NCBI GenBank assembly: GCA_040954595.2
Contig: CM082598.2
Coordinates: 8,990,001 to 9,054,000 of the forward strand
Length of the DNA stretch: 64,000 nucleotides
Source: Balanoglossus misakiensis
Lineage: Eukaryota; Hemichordata
Reading direction: 5' to 3'
Shown here: piece after piece, positions 47,739 to 60,744 of the stretch
Layout: each line of letters starts with the position of its first letter
Numbering within the stretch: position 1 is the stretch's first letter
Made by a program: the position numbers and the translations under genes
Notes under the pieces: generated by a model
Databases searched by the model: none
What the model saw: the letters and a program-made list of their open reading frames with translations, nothing else
What the model was told of the DNA's origin: nothing

Positions 47739-50113
47739 TACATTATATGCGGTACGCCGATGTCAGCTTACCCGGCAGTACTGCAGGCCGTGTCAACAAC
47801 TAACGTCGGTGTTTGAAACGCCCTGGTTAAATTCGGGCTTTCTCTATAAATTGACAGGCAATAATGCAGTCCTACCCGAACAAATGTCGAGTGTTGGCCC
47901 GCTGTGACTTCCCCTCTTTGGTTTGCCCGACTTAGCCAACGTCTTTGTACTAGAGTGTCGGGTCTTTTGCAGAGCCAGGCCGAAGGAAATCCGACTTGAT
48001 AACCGTTGCTAACGAACGCTAGTGTCTGTCATGGTGTGCCGGGGTTTTAGTCGAGCCAGGCCGTAGGAGATCTGACTTGATCATCGTGGTCAATGTACGC
48101 GTGTTTCTGCTCTAAAGTGCCGGGGCTTCAGCTAAACCAGGCCGTAGGAAATCCGACGTAATCACCGTTGATAACTTACGCCAGTCTGTGTCATGGTGTG
48201 CCGGGGTTTTAGTCGAGCCAGGCCGTAGGAGATCTGACTTGATCATCGTGGTCAATGTACGCGTGTTTCCGCTCTAAAGTGCCGGGGCTTCAGCTAAACC
48301 AGGCCGTAGGAAATCCGACGTAATCACCGTTGATAACTTACGCCAGTGTCTGTCATGGTGTGCCGGGGTTTTAGTCGAGCCAGGCCGTAAGAGATCTGAC
48401 TTGATCATCGTGGTCAATGTACGCGTGTTTCCGCTCTAAAGTGCTGGGGCTTCAGCTAAACCAGGCCGTAGGAAATCCGACGTAATCACCGTTGATAACT
48501 TACGCCAGTCTGTGTCATATAGAGCCGGTGCACCAGCGGAGTCACGCCGTAGGAAATCTGACTTGATCAACGTGGTCAATGTACACCTGTTTCTGCTCTA
48601 GAGTGCCGGGGCTTCAGCTGAGCCAGGCCGTAGGAAACCCGACGTGATTACCGTTGTTAACTTACGCCAGTCTGTGTACTATAGAGCCGGTGCACCAGCC
48701 GAGTCACGCCGTAGGAAATCTGACTTGATCAACGTGGTCAATGTACGCCTGTTTCTGCTCTAGAGTGCCGGGGCTTCAGCTGAGCCAGGCCGTAGGAAAC
48801 CCGACGTGATTACCGTTGTTAACTTACGCCAGTCTGTGTCCTATATATAGTGCCGGGGCATCAGCCGTGCCAGGCCGAAGGAAATGTGAGTAGATCAACG
48901 TGATCTCTGTACGCGTGTTTCTGCTCTAGAGTGCCGGGGTTTTATCCAAGCCATGCCGTAGAAAATCTGACTTGATCACCGTTGCTAACGTACGCTAGTG
49001 TCTGTCATATTGTGACGGAGATTTAGCTGAGCCAGGCCGTAGAAAAATCGACTTGTTCAACGTTACCAGTGTGCAACTGTTTCTGCTCTAGAGTGTCAGA
49101 GTTTTAGCCGACTTATGCTGTAGGAAATCTCAGTTGATGAACGTGAATTCAATATTAGAAAACCCGTGTGGAAAGTATCTCTACCCGTTTGAAACTAAGA
49201 AAAGAATTTATTCTTATTTATTTTGTAAAAAAGACAATTTTTCGAAAAAAAGTCGAAAATGGTAATTTTGTCTTGGGTGATTCAAATTATACCGCCTTTT
49301 CTGGAATTTGCAGCACTTTTTACAAGAGAACGACACTTCATGCTCCATAATATTTCCGAAAATGAAGAAAAGAGTTAATTTTTTATGATTTTTTAAAAAT
49401 TTACCATTTTTGTCAAAATATGGCCAAAATGGCTATTTTTTCTTGAATTTTGTCAATATCTCTGCATTTTTGGAGTGGTCGAAAGTCTTACATACAATCA
49501 ACTTGTCAAATATGATCAGGGCAATAAATTCGAAGAACAAAGGTTTTTTTATTTTTTTTTCTAAAAATGACATTTTCAAGGAAAATTTGGTAAAACGCAA
49601 TTTTGTCTGTAGTGAGCCAAATTAGACGGTCTATTGTGGAATTTGTATCGATATTTACATACGAAGAGCATTCTATACTCCATCAGATTTCCGAAAATGT
49701 AGAAAAAAGGTATTTTTTGTAATTTTCAAAAATTTACCATTTTGACAAAATTGTGGCTAAAATTGTTATTTTCGTGTTGAATGCCGCCAGTGTCACTGCT
49801 TTTAAAATTCATAAAAACTTTTAACATACAAGCAATTGTTTATATATGATCAGGTCACCGAATTAAAAAAATAAATAATGTTTTGCCTAAAAATGACCTT
49901 TTTGGTGCAAAAACGAATAAAACGCAATTTTGTATTAAATCAGCTCATTCAGAGTGCATTTTTTATAATCAGCACCATTTTTACATATAATGGAAATTTC
50001 ATACATCATCAGATATCCAAATATGAAAAAATGATTTAGATTTTAGATGATTGTCCAAAATTAGCTGATATGTAATAAATGTAGTATTGAACCGTTCTGT
50101 TCCCCCCACCCCC
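47739..50113 (+). repeat. Satellite unit U22 (2,375 bp, fourteen 81-mers)
   Basis: GC arm 47956-49093, with one linear duplication of the ggtgtgccggggttttagtc dimer visible three times (near 48034, 48196 and 48356). AT arm (beta) from about 49143, with the agtcttacatacaatcaacttg variant also seen in U12. Poly-C 50102-50113 is interrupted by an A. The private gtgtcaacaac lies in the linker. Confidence 0.95.
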
Positions 50114-52166
50114 TACATTATATGCGGTACGCCGATGTCAGCTTACCCGGCAGTACTGCAGGCCGTGCCCCCAACTAACGTCGGTGTTTGAAACGCCCTG
50201 GTTAAATTCGGGCTTTCTCTATAAATTGACAGGCAATAATGCAGTCCTACCCGAACAAATGTCGAGTGTTGACCCGCTGTGACTTTCCCTCTTCGGTTAG
50301 TCCGACTTAGCCAACGTCTTTGTACTAGAGTGTCGGGTCTTTTGCAGAGCCAGGCCGAAGGAAATCCGACTTGATCACCGTTGCTAACGAACGCTAGTGT
50401 CTGTCATGGTGTGCCGGGGTTTTAGTCGAGCCAGGCCGTAGGAGATCTGACTTGATCATCGTGGTCAATGTACGCGTGTTTCCGCTCTAAAGTGCTGGGG
50501 CTTCAGCTAAACCAGGCCGTAGGAAATCCGACGTAATCACCGTTGATAACTTACGCCAGTCTGTGTCATATAGAGCCGGTGCACCAGCCGAGTCACGCCG
50601 TAGGAAATCTGACTTAATCAACGTGGTCAATGTACGCCTGTTTCTGCTCTAGAGTGCCGGGGCTTCAGCTAAGCCAGGCCGTAGGAAACCCGACGTGATT
50701 ACCGTTGTTAACTTACGCCAGTCTGTGTCCTATATATAGTGCCGGGGCATCAGCCGTGCCAGGCCGAAGGAAATGTGAGTAGATCAACGTGGTCTCTGTA
50801 CGCGTGTTTCTGCTCTAGAGTGCCAGGGCTTTAGCCAAGCCGTGCCGTAGGAAATCTGACTTGATCAACGTTGCTAACGAACGCTAGTGTCTGTCATAGT
50901 GTGCCGGGGTTTTAGTCGAGCCAAGCCGTAGGAGATCAGACTTGATCAACGTGGTCTCTGTACGCGTGTTTCTGCTCTAGAGTGCCGGGGCTTTATCCAA
51001 GCCGTGCCGTAGAAAATCTGACTTGATCACCGTTGCTAACGTACGCTAGTGTCTGTCATATTGTGACGGAGATTTAGCTGAGCCAGGCCGTAGAAAAATC
51101 GACTTGTTCAACGTTACCAGTGTGCAACTGTTTCTGCTCTAGAGTGTCAGAGTTTTAGCCGACTTATGCTGTAGGAAATCTGAGTTGATGAACGGGAATT
51201 CAACATTAGAAAACCCGTGTGGAAAGTATCTCTACCCGTTTGAAACTAAGAAAAGAATTTATTCTTATTTATTTTGTAAAAAAGACAATTTTTCGAAAAA
51301 AAAGTCGAAAATGGTAATTTTGTCTTGGGTGATTCAAATTATACCGCCTTTTCTGGAATTTGCAGCACTTTTTACAAGAGAACGACACTTCATGCTCCAT
51401 AATATTTCCGAAAATGAAGAAAAGAGTTAATTTTTGATGATTTTTTAAAAATTTACCCTTTTTGTCAAAATATGGCCAAAATGGCTATTTTTTCTGGAAT
51501 TCCGTCAATATCTCTGCATTTTTGGAGTGGTCGAAACTTTTAACATACAATCAACATGTCATATATGATCAGGGCACCAAATTCGAAGAACAAAGGTTTT
51601 GTTATTTTTTTTTCTAAAAATGACATTTTCAAGGAAAATTTGGTAAAACGCAATTTTGTCTGTAGTGAGCCAAATTAGACGGTCTTTTGTGGAATTTGTA
51701 TCGATATTTACATACGAAGAGCATTCTATACTCCATCAGATTTCCGAAAATGTAGAAAAAAGGTATTTTTTGTAATTTTAAAAAATTTACCATTTTGACA
51801 AAATTGTGGCTAAAATTGTTATTTTCGTGTTGAATGCCGCCAGTGTCACTGCTTTTAAAATTCATAAAAACTTTTAACATACAAGCAATTGTTTATATAT
51901 GATCAGGTCACCGAATTAAAAAAATAAATAATGTTTTGCCTAAAAATGACCTTTTTGGTGCAAAAACGAATAAAACGCAATTTTGTATTAAATCAGCTCA
52001 TTCAGAGTGCATTTTTTATAATCAGCACCATTTTTACATATAATGGAAATTTCATACATCATCAGATATCCAAATATGAAAAAATGATTTAGATTTTAGA
52101 TGATTGTCCAAAATTAGCTGATATGTAATAAATGTAGTATTGAACCGTTCTGTTCCCCCCCCCCCC
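50114..52166 (+). repeat. Satellite unit U23 (2,053 bp, ten 81-mers)
   Basis: GC arm 50331-51144, AT arm (beta) from about 51197, poly-C 52155-52166. The private variants cggttagtccgac, aagtgctgggg and gacttaatcaacg are shared with U24 at exactly 2,053-bp offset. Confidence 0.95.
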
Positions 52167-54219
52167 TACATTATATGCGGTACGCCGATGTCAGCTTACC
52201 CGGCAGTACTGCAGGCCGTGCCCCCAACTAACGTCGGTGTTTGAAACGCCCTGGTTAAATTCGGGCTTTCTCTATAAATTGACAGGCAATAATGCAGTCC
52301 TACCCGAACAAATGTCGAGTGTTGACCCGCTGTGACTTTCCCTCTTCGGTTAGTCCGACTTAGCCAACGTCTTTGTACTAGAGTGTCGGGTCTTTTGCAG
52401 AGCCAGGCCGAAGGAAATCCGACTTGATCACCGTTGCTAACGAACGCTAGTGTCTGTCATGGTGTGCCGGGGTTTTAGTCGAGCCAGGCCGTAGGAGATC
52501 TGACTTGATCATCGTGGTCAATGTACGCGTGTTTCCGCTCTAAAGTGCTGGGGCTTCAGCTAAACCAGGCCGTAGGAAATCCGACGTAATCACCGTTGAT
52601 AACTTACGCCAGTCTGTGTCATATAGAGCCGGTGCACCAGCCGAGTCACGCCGTAGGAAATCTGACTTAATCAACGTGGTCAATGTACGCCTGTTTCTGC
52701 TCTAGAGTGCCGGGGCTTCAGCTAAGCCAGGCCGTAGGAAATCCGACGTAATCACCGTTGATAACTTACGCCAGTCTGTGTCATATAGAGCCGGTGCACC
52801 AGCCGTGCCAGGCCGAAGGAAATGTGAGTAGATCAACGTGGTCTCTGTACGCGTGTTTCTGCTCTAGAGTGCCAGGGCTTTAGCCAAGCCATGCAGTAGG
52901 AAATCTGACTTGATCAACGTTGCTAACGAACGCTAGTGTCTGTCATAGTGTGCCGGGGTTTTAGTCGAGCCAAGCCGTAGGAGATCAGACTTGATCAACG
53001 TGGTCTCTGTACGCGTGTTTCTGCTCTAGAGTGCCGGGGCTTTATCCAAGCCGTGCCGTAGAAAATCCGACTTGATCACCGTTGCTAACGTACGCTAGTG
53101 TCTGTCATATTGTGACGGAGATTTAGCTGAGCCAGGCCGTAGTAAAATCGACTTGTTCAACGTTACCAGTGTGCAACTGTTTCTGCTCTAGAGTGTCAGA
53201 GTTTTAGCCGACTTATGCTGTAGGAAATCTGAGTTGATGAACGGGAATTCAACATTAGAAAACCCGTGTGGAAAGTATCTCTACCCGTTTGAAACTAAGA
53301 AAAGAATTTATTCTTATTTATTTTGTAAAAAAGACAATTTTTCGAAAAAAATTCGAAAATGGTAATTTTGTCTTGGGTGATTCAAATTATACCGCCTTTT
53401 CTGGAATTTGCAGCACTTTTTACAAGAGAACGACACTTCATGCTCCATAATATTTCCGAAAATGAAGAAAAGATTTAATTTTTTATGATTTTTTAAAAAT
53501 TTACCACTTTTGTCAAAATATGGCCAAAATGGCTATTTTTTCTTGAATTCCGTCAATATCTCTGCATTTTTGGAGTGGTCGAAACTTTTAACATACAATC
53601 AACATGTCATATATAATCAGGGCACCGAATTCGAAGAACAATTAAAGCTTTTTTTAATTATTTTTCTAAACATGACATTTTCAAGCAAAATTTGATAACA
53701 TGCAATTTTGTCTGCAGTGAGCCAAATTAGACTGTCTTTTGTGGTATTTGTATCGATATATACATACGAAGGGCATTCTATACTCCATCAGATTACCGAA
53801 AATGTAGAAAACATTTATTTTTCGTAATTTTCAAAAATTTACCATTTTTGACCAAAATGTGGCTGAAATTGTTATTTTCGTCTTGAATGCCGCCAGTGTC
53901 ACTGCTTTTAAGAGTCATAAAAACTTTTAACATACAAGCAATTGTTTATATATGATCAGGTCACCGAATTCAAAAAATAAAGAATGTTTTGCATAAAAAT
54001 GACCTTTTTAGTGCAAACAATGAATAAAACGCAATTTTGTATTAAATCAGCTCATTCAGAGTGCATTTTTAGAATCAGCACCATTTTTACATATAATGGA
54101 AATTTCATACATCATCAGATATCCAAATATGAAAAAATGATTTAGATTTTAGCTGATTGTCCAAAATTAGCTGATATCTAATAAATGTAGTATTGAACCG
54201 TTCTGTTCCCCCCCCCCCC
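52167..54219 (+). repeat. Satellite unit U24 (2,053 bp, ten 81-mers)
   Basis: The start is a near-copy of U23. The GC arm (52384-53193) lacks the TATATATA expansion: near 52740-52810 it joins a B' end (catatagagccggtgcaccagcc) directly to gtgccaggccgaagg. The AT arm from about 53243 is alpha in the rest of the unit. Poly-C is 54208-54219. This is a recombinant of a U23-like and an alpha unit. Confidence 0.95.
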
Positions 54220-56432
54220 TACATTATATGCGGTACGCCGATGTCAGCTTACCCGGCAGTACTGCAGGCCGTGTCCCCAACTAACGTCGGTGTTTGAAAC
54301 GCCCTGGTTAAATTCGGGCTTTCTCTATAAATTGACAGGCAATAATGCAGTCCTACCCGAACAAATGTCGAGTGTTGACCCGCTGTGACTTCCCCTCTTT
54401 GGTTTGCCCGACTTAGCCAACGTCTTTGTACTAGAGTGTCGGGTCTTTTGCAGAGCCAGGCCGAAGGAAATCCGACTTGATCACCGTTGCTAACGAACAC
54501 TAGTGTCTGTCATGGTGTGCCGGGGTTTTAGTCGAGCCAGGCCGTAGGAGATCTGACTTGATCATCGTGGTCAATGTACGCGTGTTTCTGCTCTAAAGTG
54601 CCGGGGCTTCGGCTAAACCAGGCCGTAGGAAATCCGACGTAATCACCGTTGATAACTTACGCCAGTGTCTGTCATGGTGTGCCGGGGTTTTAGTCGAGCC
54701 AGGCCGTAGGAGATCTGACTTGATCATCGTGGTCAATGTACGCGTGTTTCCGCTCTAAAGTGCCGGGGCTTCAGCTAAACCAGGCCGTTAGAAATCCGAC
54801 GTAATCACCATTGATAACTTACGCCAGTCTGTGTCATATAGAGCCGGTGCACCAGCGGAGTCACGCCGTAGGAAATCTGACTTGATCAACGTGGTCAATG
54901 TACACCTGTTTCTGCTCTAGAGTGCCGGGGCTTCAGCTGAGCCAGGCCGTAGGAAACCCGACGTGATTACCGTTGTTAACTTACGCCAGTCTGCGTACTA
55001 TAGAGCCGGTGCACCAGCCGAGTCACGCCGTAGGAAATCTGACTTGATCAACGTGGTCAATGTACGCCTGTTTCTGCTCTAGAGTGCCGGGGCTTCAGCT
55101 GAGCCAGGCCGTAGGAAACCCGACGTGATTACCGTTGTTAACTTACGCCAGTCTGTGTCCTATATATAGTGCCGGGGCATCAGCCGTGCCAGGCCGAAGG
55201 AAATGTGAGTAGATTAACGTGGTCTCTGTACGCGTGTTTCTGCTCTAGAGTGCCGGGGCTTTATCCAAGCCGTGCCGTAGAAAATCTGACTTGATCACCG
55301 TTGCTAACGTACGCTAGTGTCAGTCATATTGTGACGGAGATTTAGCCGAGCCAGGCCGTAGAAAAATCGACTTGTTCAACGTTACCAGTGTGCAACTGTT
55401 TCTGCTCTAGAGTGTCAGGGTTTTAGCCGACTTATGCTGTAGCAAATCTGAGTTGATGAACGGGAATTCAATGTTAGAAAACCCGTGTGGAAAGTATCTA
55501 TACCCGTTTGAAACTAAGAAAAGAATTTATTCTTATTTATTTTGTAAAAAAGACAATTTTTATAAAAAAAGTCGAAAATGGTAATTTTGTCTTGGGTGAT
55601 TCAAATTATACCGCCTTTCCTGGAATTTGCAGCACTTTTTACAAGAGAACGACACTTCATGCTCCATAATATTTCCGAAAATGAAGAAAAGAGTTAATTT
55701 TTTATGATTTTTTACAAATTTACCATTTTTGTCAAAATATGGCCAAAATGACTATTTTTTCTTGAATTCCGTCAATATCTCTGCATTTTTGGAGTGGTCG
55801 AAACTTTTAACATACAATCAACATGTCATATATAATCAGGGCACCGAATTCGAGAACAATTAAAGCTTTTTTTAATTGTTTTTCTAAAAATGACATTTTC
55901 AAGCAAAATTTGATAACATGCAATTTTGTCTGCAATGAGCCAAATTAGACGGTCTTTTGTGGAAATTGTATCGATATATACAAACGAAGGGCATTCTATA
56001 CTCCATCAGATTACAGAAAATGTAGAAAACAGTTATTTTTCGTTATTTTCAAAAATTTACCATTTTTGACCAAAATGTGGCTAAAATTGTTATTTTCGTC
56101 TTGAACGCCGCCAGTGTCACTGCTTTTAAGAGTCATAAAAACTTTTAACATACAAGCAATTGTTTATATATGATCAGGTCACCGAATTCAAAAAATAAAG
56201 AATGTTTTGCATAAAAATGACCTTTTTAGTGCAAACAATGAATAAAACGCAATTTTGTATTAAATCAGCTCATTCAGAGTGCATTTTTAGAATCAGCACC
56301 ATTTTTACATATAATGGAAATTTCATACATCATCAGATATCCAAATATGAAAAAATGATTTAGATTTTAGCTGATTGTCCAAAATTAGCTGATATCTAAT
56401 AAATGTAGTATTGAACCATTCTGTTCCCCCCC
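54220..56432 (+). repeat. Satellite unit U25 (2,213 bp, twelve 81-mers)
   Basis: GC arm 54437-55412, AT arm (alpha with ttttataaaaaaag) from about 55462, poly-C of 7 bases at 56426-56432. It most resembles U6 and U8. A one-base deletion (gaattcgagaac, near 55850) is private. Confidence 0.95.
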
Positions 56433-58568
56433 TACATTATATGCGGTACGCCGATGTCAGCTTACCCGGCAGTACTGCAGGCCGTGTCCCCAACTAACGT
56501 CGGTGTTTGAAACGCCCTGGTTAAATTCGGGCTTTCTCTATAAATTGACAGGCAATAATGCAGTCCTACCCGAACAAATGTCGAGTGTTGACCCGCTGTG
56601 ACTTCCCCTCTTTGGTTTGCCCGACTTAGCCAACGTCTTTGTACTAGAGTGTCGGGTCTTTTGCAGAGCCAGGCCGAAGGAAATCCGACTTGATCACCGT
56701 TGCTAACGAACACTAGTGTCTGTCATGGTGTGCCGGGGTTTTAGTCGAGCCAGGCCGTAGGAGATCTGACTTGATCATCGTGGTCAATGTACGCGTGTTT
56801 CTGCTCTAAAGTGCCGGGGCTTCGGCTAAACCAGGCCGTAGGAAATCCGACGTAATCACCGTTGATAACTTACGCCAGTGTCTGTCATGGTGTGCCGGGG
56901 TTTTAGTCGAGCCAGGCCGTAGGAAACCCGACGTGATTACCGTTGTTAACTTACGCCAGTCTGTGTACTATAGAGCCGGTGCACCAGCCGAGTCACGCCG
57001 TAGGAAATCTGACTTGATCAACGTGGTCAATGTACACCTGTTTCTTCTCTAGAGTGCCGGGGCTTCAGCTGAGCCAGGCCGTAGGAAACCCGACGTGATT
57101 ACCGTTGTTAACTTACGCCAGTCTGTGTACTATAGAGCCGGTGCACCAGCCGAGTCACGCCGTAGGAAATCTGACTTGATCAACGTGGTCAATGTACGCC
57201 TGTTTCTGCTCTAGAGTGCCGGGGCTTCAGCTGAGCCAGGCCGTAGGAAACCCGACGTGATTACCGTTGTTAACTTACGCCAGTCTGTGTCCTATATATA
57301 GTGCCGGGGCATCAGCCGTGCCAGGCCGAAGGAAATGTGAGTAGATTAACGTGGTCTCTGTACGCGTGTTTCTGCTCTAGAGTGCCGGGGTTTTATCCAA
57401 GCCGTGCCGTAGAAAATCTGACTTGATCACCGTTGCTAACGTACGCTAGTGTCTGTCATATTGTGACGGAGATTTAGCCGAGCCAGGCCGTAGAAAAATC
57501 GACTTGTTCAACGTTACCAGTGTGCAACTGTTTCTGCTCTAGAGTGTCAGGGTTTTAGCCGACTTATGCTGTAGCATATCTGAGTTGATGAACGGGAATT
57601 CAATGTTAGAAAACCCGTGTGGAAAGTATCTCTACCCGTTTGAAACTAAGAAAAGAATTTATTCTTATTTATTTTGTAAAAAAGACAATTTTTATAAAAA
57701 AAGTCGAAAATGGTAATTTTGTCTTGGGTGATTCAAATTATACCGCCTTTCCTGGAATTTGCAGCACTTTTTACAAGAGAACGACACTTCATGCTCCATA
57801 ATATTTCCGAAAATGAAGAAAAGAGTTAATTTTTTATGATTTTTTACAAATTTACCATTTTTGTCAAAATATGGCCAAAATGACTATTTTTTCTTGAATT
57901 CCGTCAATATCTCTGCATTTTTGGAGTGGTCGAAACTTTTAACATACAATCAACATGTCATATATAATCAGGGCACCGAATTCGAAGAACAATTAAAGCT
58001 TTTTTTAATTGTTTTTCTAAAAATGACATTTTCAAGCAAAATTTGATAACATGCAATTTTGTCTGCAATGAGCCAAATTAGACTGTCTTTTGTGGAAATT
58101 GTATCGATATATACAAACGAAGGACATTCTATACTCCATCAGATTACAGAAAATGTAGAAAACAGTTATTTTTCGTTATTTTCAAAAATTTACCATTTTT
58201 GACCAAAATGTGGCTAAAATTGTTATTTTCGTCTTGAACGCCGCCAGTGTCACTGCTTTTAAGAGTCATAAAAACTTTTAACATACAAGCAATTGTTTAT
58301 ATATGATCAGGTCACCGAATTCAAAAAATAAAGAATGCTTTGCATAAAAATGACCTTTTTAGTGCAAACAATGAATAAAACGCAATTTTGTATTAAATCA
58401 GCTCATTCAGAGTGCATTTTTAGAATCAGCACCATTTTTACATATAATGGAAATTTCATACATCATCAGATATCCAAATATGAAAAAATGATTTAGATTT
58501 TAGCTGATTGTCCAAAATTAGCTGATATCTAATAAATGTAGTATTGAACCATTCTGTCCCCCCCCCCC
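56433..58568 (+). repeat. Satellite unit U26 (2,136 bp, eleven 81-mers)
   Basis: An odd subrepeat count (56650-57544) produced by a hybrid near 56900-56930, where an A-type start (ggttttagtcgagccaggcc) continues as a B-type body (gtaggaaacccgacgtg). AT arm alpha from about 57594, poly-C 58558-58568. Confidence 0.95.
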
Positions 58569-60744
58569 TACATTATATGCGGTACGCCGATGTCAGCTTA
58601 CCCGGCAGTACTGCAGGCCGTGTCCCCAACTAACGTCGGTGTTTGAAACGCTCTGGTTAAATTCGGGCTTTCTCTATAAATTTACAGGCAATAATGCAGT
58701 CCTACCCGAACAAATGTCGAGTGTTGACCCGCTGTGACTTCCCCTCTTTGGTTTGCCCGACTTAGCCAACGTCTTTGTACTAGAGTGTCGGGTCTTTTGC
58801 AGAGCCAGGCCGAAGGAAATCCGACTTGATCACCGTTGCTAACGAACACTAGTGTCTGTCATGGTGTGCCGGGGTTTTAGTCGAGCCAGGCCGTAGGAGA
58901 TCTGACTTGATCATCGTGGTCAATGTACGCGTGTTTCTGCTCTAAAGTGCCGGGGCTTCAGCTAAACCAGGCCGTAGGTAATCCGACGTAATCACCGTTG
59001 ATAACTTACGCCAGTGTCTGTCATGGTGTGCCGGGGTTTTAGTCGAGCCAGGCCGTAGGAGATCTGACTTGATCATCGTGGTCAATGTACGCGTGTTTCC
59101 GCTATAAAGTGCCGGGGCTTCAGCTAAATCAGGCCGTTAGAAATCCGAGGTAATCACCATTGATAACTTACGCCAGTCTGTGTCATATAGAGCCGGTGCT
59201 CCAGCGGAGTCACGCCGTAGGAAATCTGACTTGATCAACGTGGTCAATGTACACCAGTTTCTGCTCTAGAGTGCCGGGGCTTCAGCTGAGCCAGGCCGTA
59301 GGAAACCCGACGTGATTACCGTTGTTAACTTACGCCAGTCTGTGTACTATAGAGCCGGTGCACCAGCCGAGTCACGCCGTAGGAAATCTGACTTGATCAA
59401 CGTGGTCAATGTACGCCTGTTTCTGCTCTAGAGTGCCGGGGCTTCAGCTGAGCCAGGCCGTAGGAAACCCGACGTGATTACCGTTGTTAACTTACGCCAG
59501 TCTGTGTCCTATATATAGTGCCGGGGCATCAGCCGTGCCAGGCCGAAGGAAATGTGAGTAGATCAACGTGGTCTCTGTACGCGTGTTTCTGCTCTAGAGT
59601 GCCGGGGTTTTATCCAAGCCATGCCGTAGAAAATCTGACTTGATCACCGTTGCTAACGTACGCTAGTGTCTGTCATATTGTGACGGAGATTTAGCTGAGC
59701 CAGGCCGTAGAAAAATCGACTTGTTCAACGTTACCAGTGTGCAACTGTTTCTGCTCTAGAGTGTCAGAGTTTTAGCCGACTTATGCTGTAGGAAATCTGA
59801 GTTGATGAACGGGAATTCAATATTAGAAAACCCGTGTGGAAAGTATCTCTACCCGTTTGAAACTAAGAAAAGAATTTATTCTTATTTATTTTGTAAAAAA
59901 GACAATTTTTCGAAAAAAAGTCGAAAATGGTAATTTTGTCTTGGGTGATTCAAATTATACCGCCTTTTCTGGAATTTGCAGTACTTTTTACAAGAGAACG
60001 ACACTTCATGCTCCATAATATTTCCGAACAAATTACCATTTTTGTCAAAATATGGCCAAAATGGCTATTTTTTCTTGAATTCCGTCAATATCTCTGCATT
60101 TTTGGAGTGGTCGAAACTTTTAACATACAATCAACATGTCATATATGATCAGGGCACCAAATTCGAAGAACAATGGTTTTGTTATTTTTTTTTCTAAAAA
60201 TGACATTTTCAAGGAAAATTTGGTAAAACGCAATTTTGTCTGTAGTGAGCCAAATTAGACGGTCTTTTGTGGAATTTGTATCGATATTTACATACGAAGA
60301 GCATTCTATACTCCATCAGATTTCCGAAAATGTAGTAAAAGGTATTTTTTGTAATTTTCAAAAATTTACCATTTTGACAAAATTGTGGCTAAAATTGTTA
60401 TTTTCGTGTTGAATGCCGCCAGTGTCACTGCTTTTAAAATTCATAAAAACTTTTAACATACAAGCAATTGTTTATATATGATCAGGTCACCGAATTGAAA
60501 AAATAAATAAAGTTTTGCCTAAAAATGACCTTTTTGGTGCAAAAACGAATAAAACGCAATTTTGTATTAAATCAGCTCATTCAGAGTGCATTTTTTATAA
60601 TCAGCACCATTTTTACATATAATGGAAATTTTATACAACATCAGATATCCAAATATGAAAAAATGATTTAGATTTTAGATGATTGTCCAAAATTAGCTGA
60701 TATCTAATAAATGTAGTATTGAACCGTTCTGTCCCCCCCCCCCC
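58569..60744 (+). repeat. Satellite unit U27 (2,176 bp, twelve 81-mers)
   Basis: Linker and GC arm (58786-59761) match U10 (acgctctgg, gctataaag and gaggtaatc variants). The AT arm from about 59812 is the short beta form and so differs from U10's. Poly-C 60733-60744 is followed by ttacat instead of ctacat, a variant shared only with U28. Confidence 0.95.
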
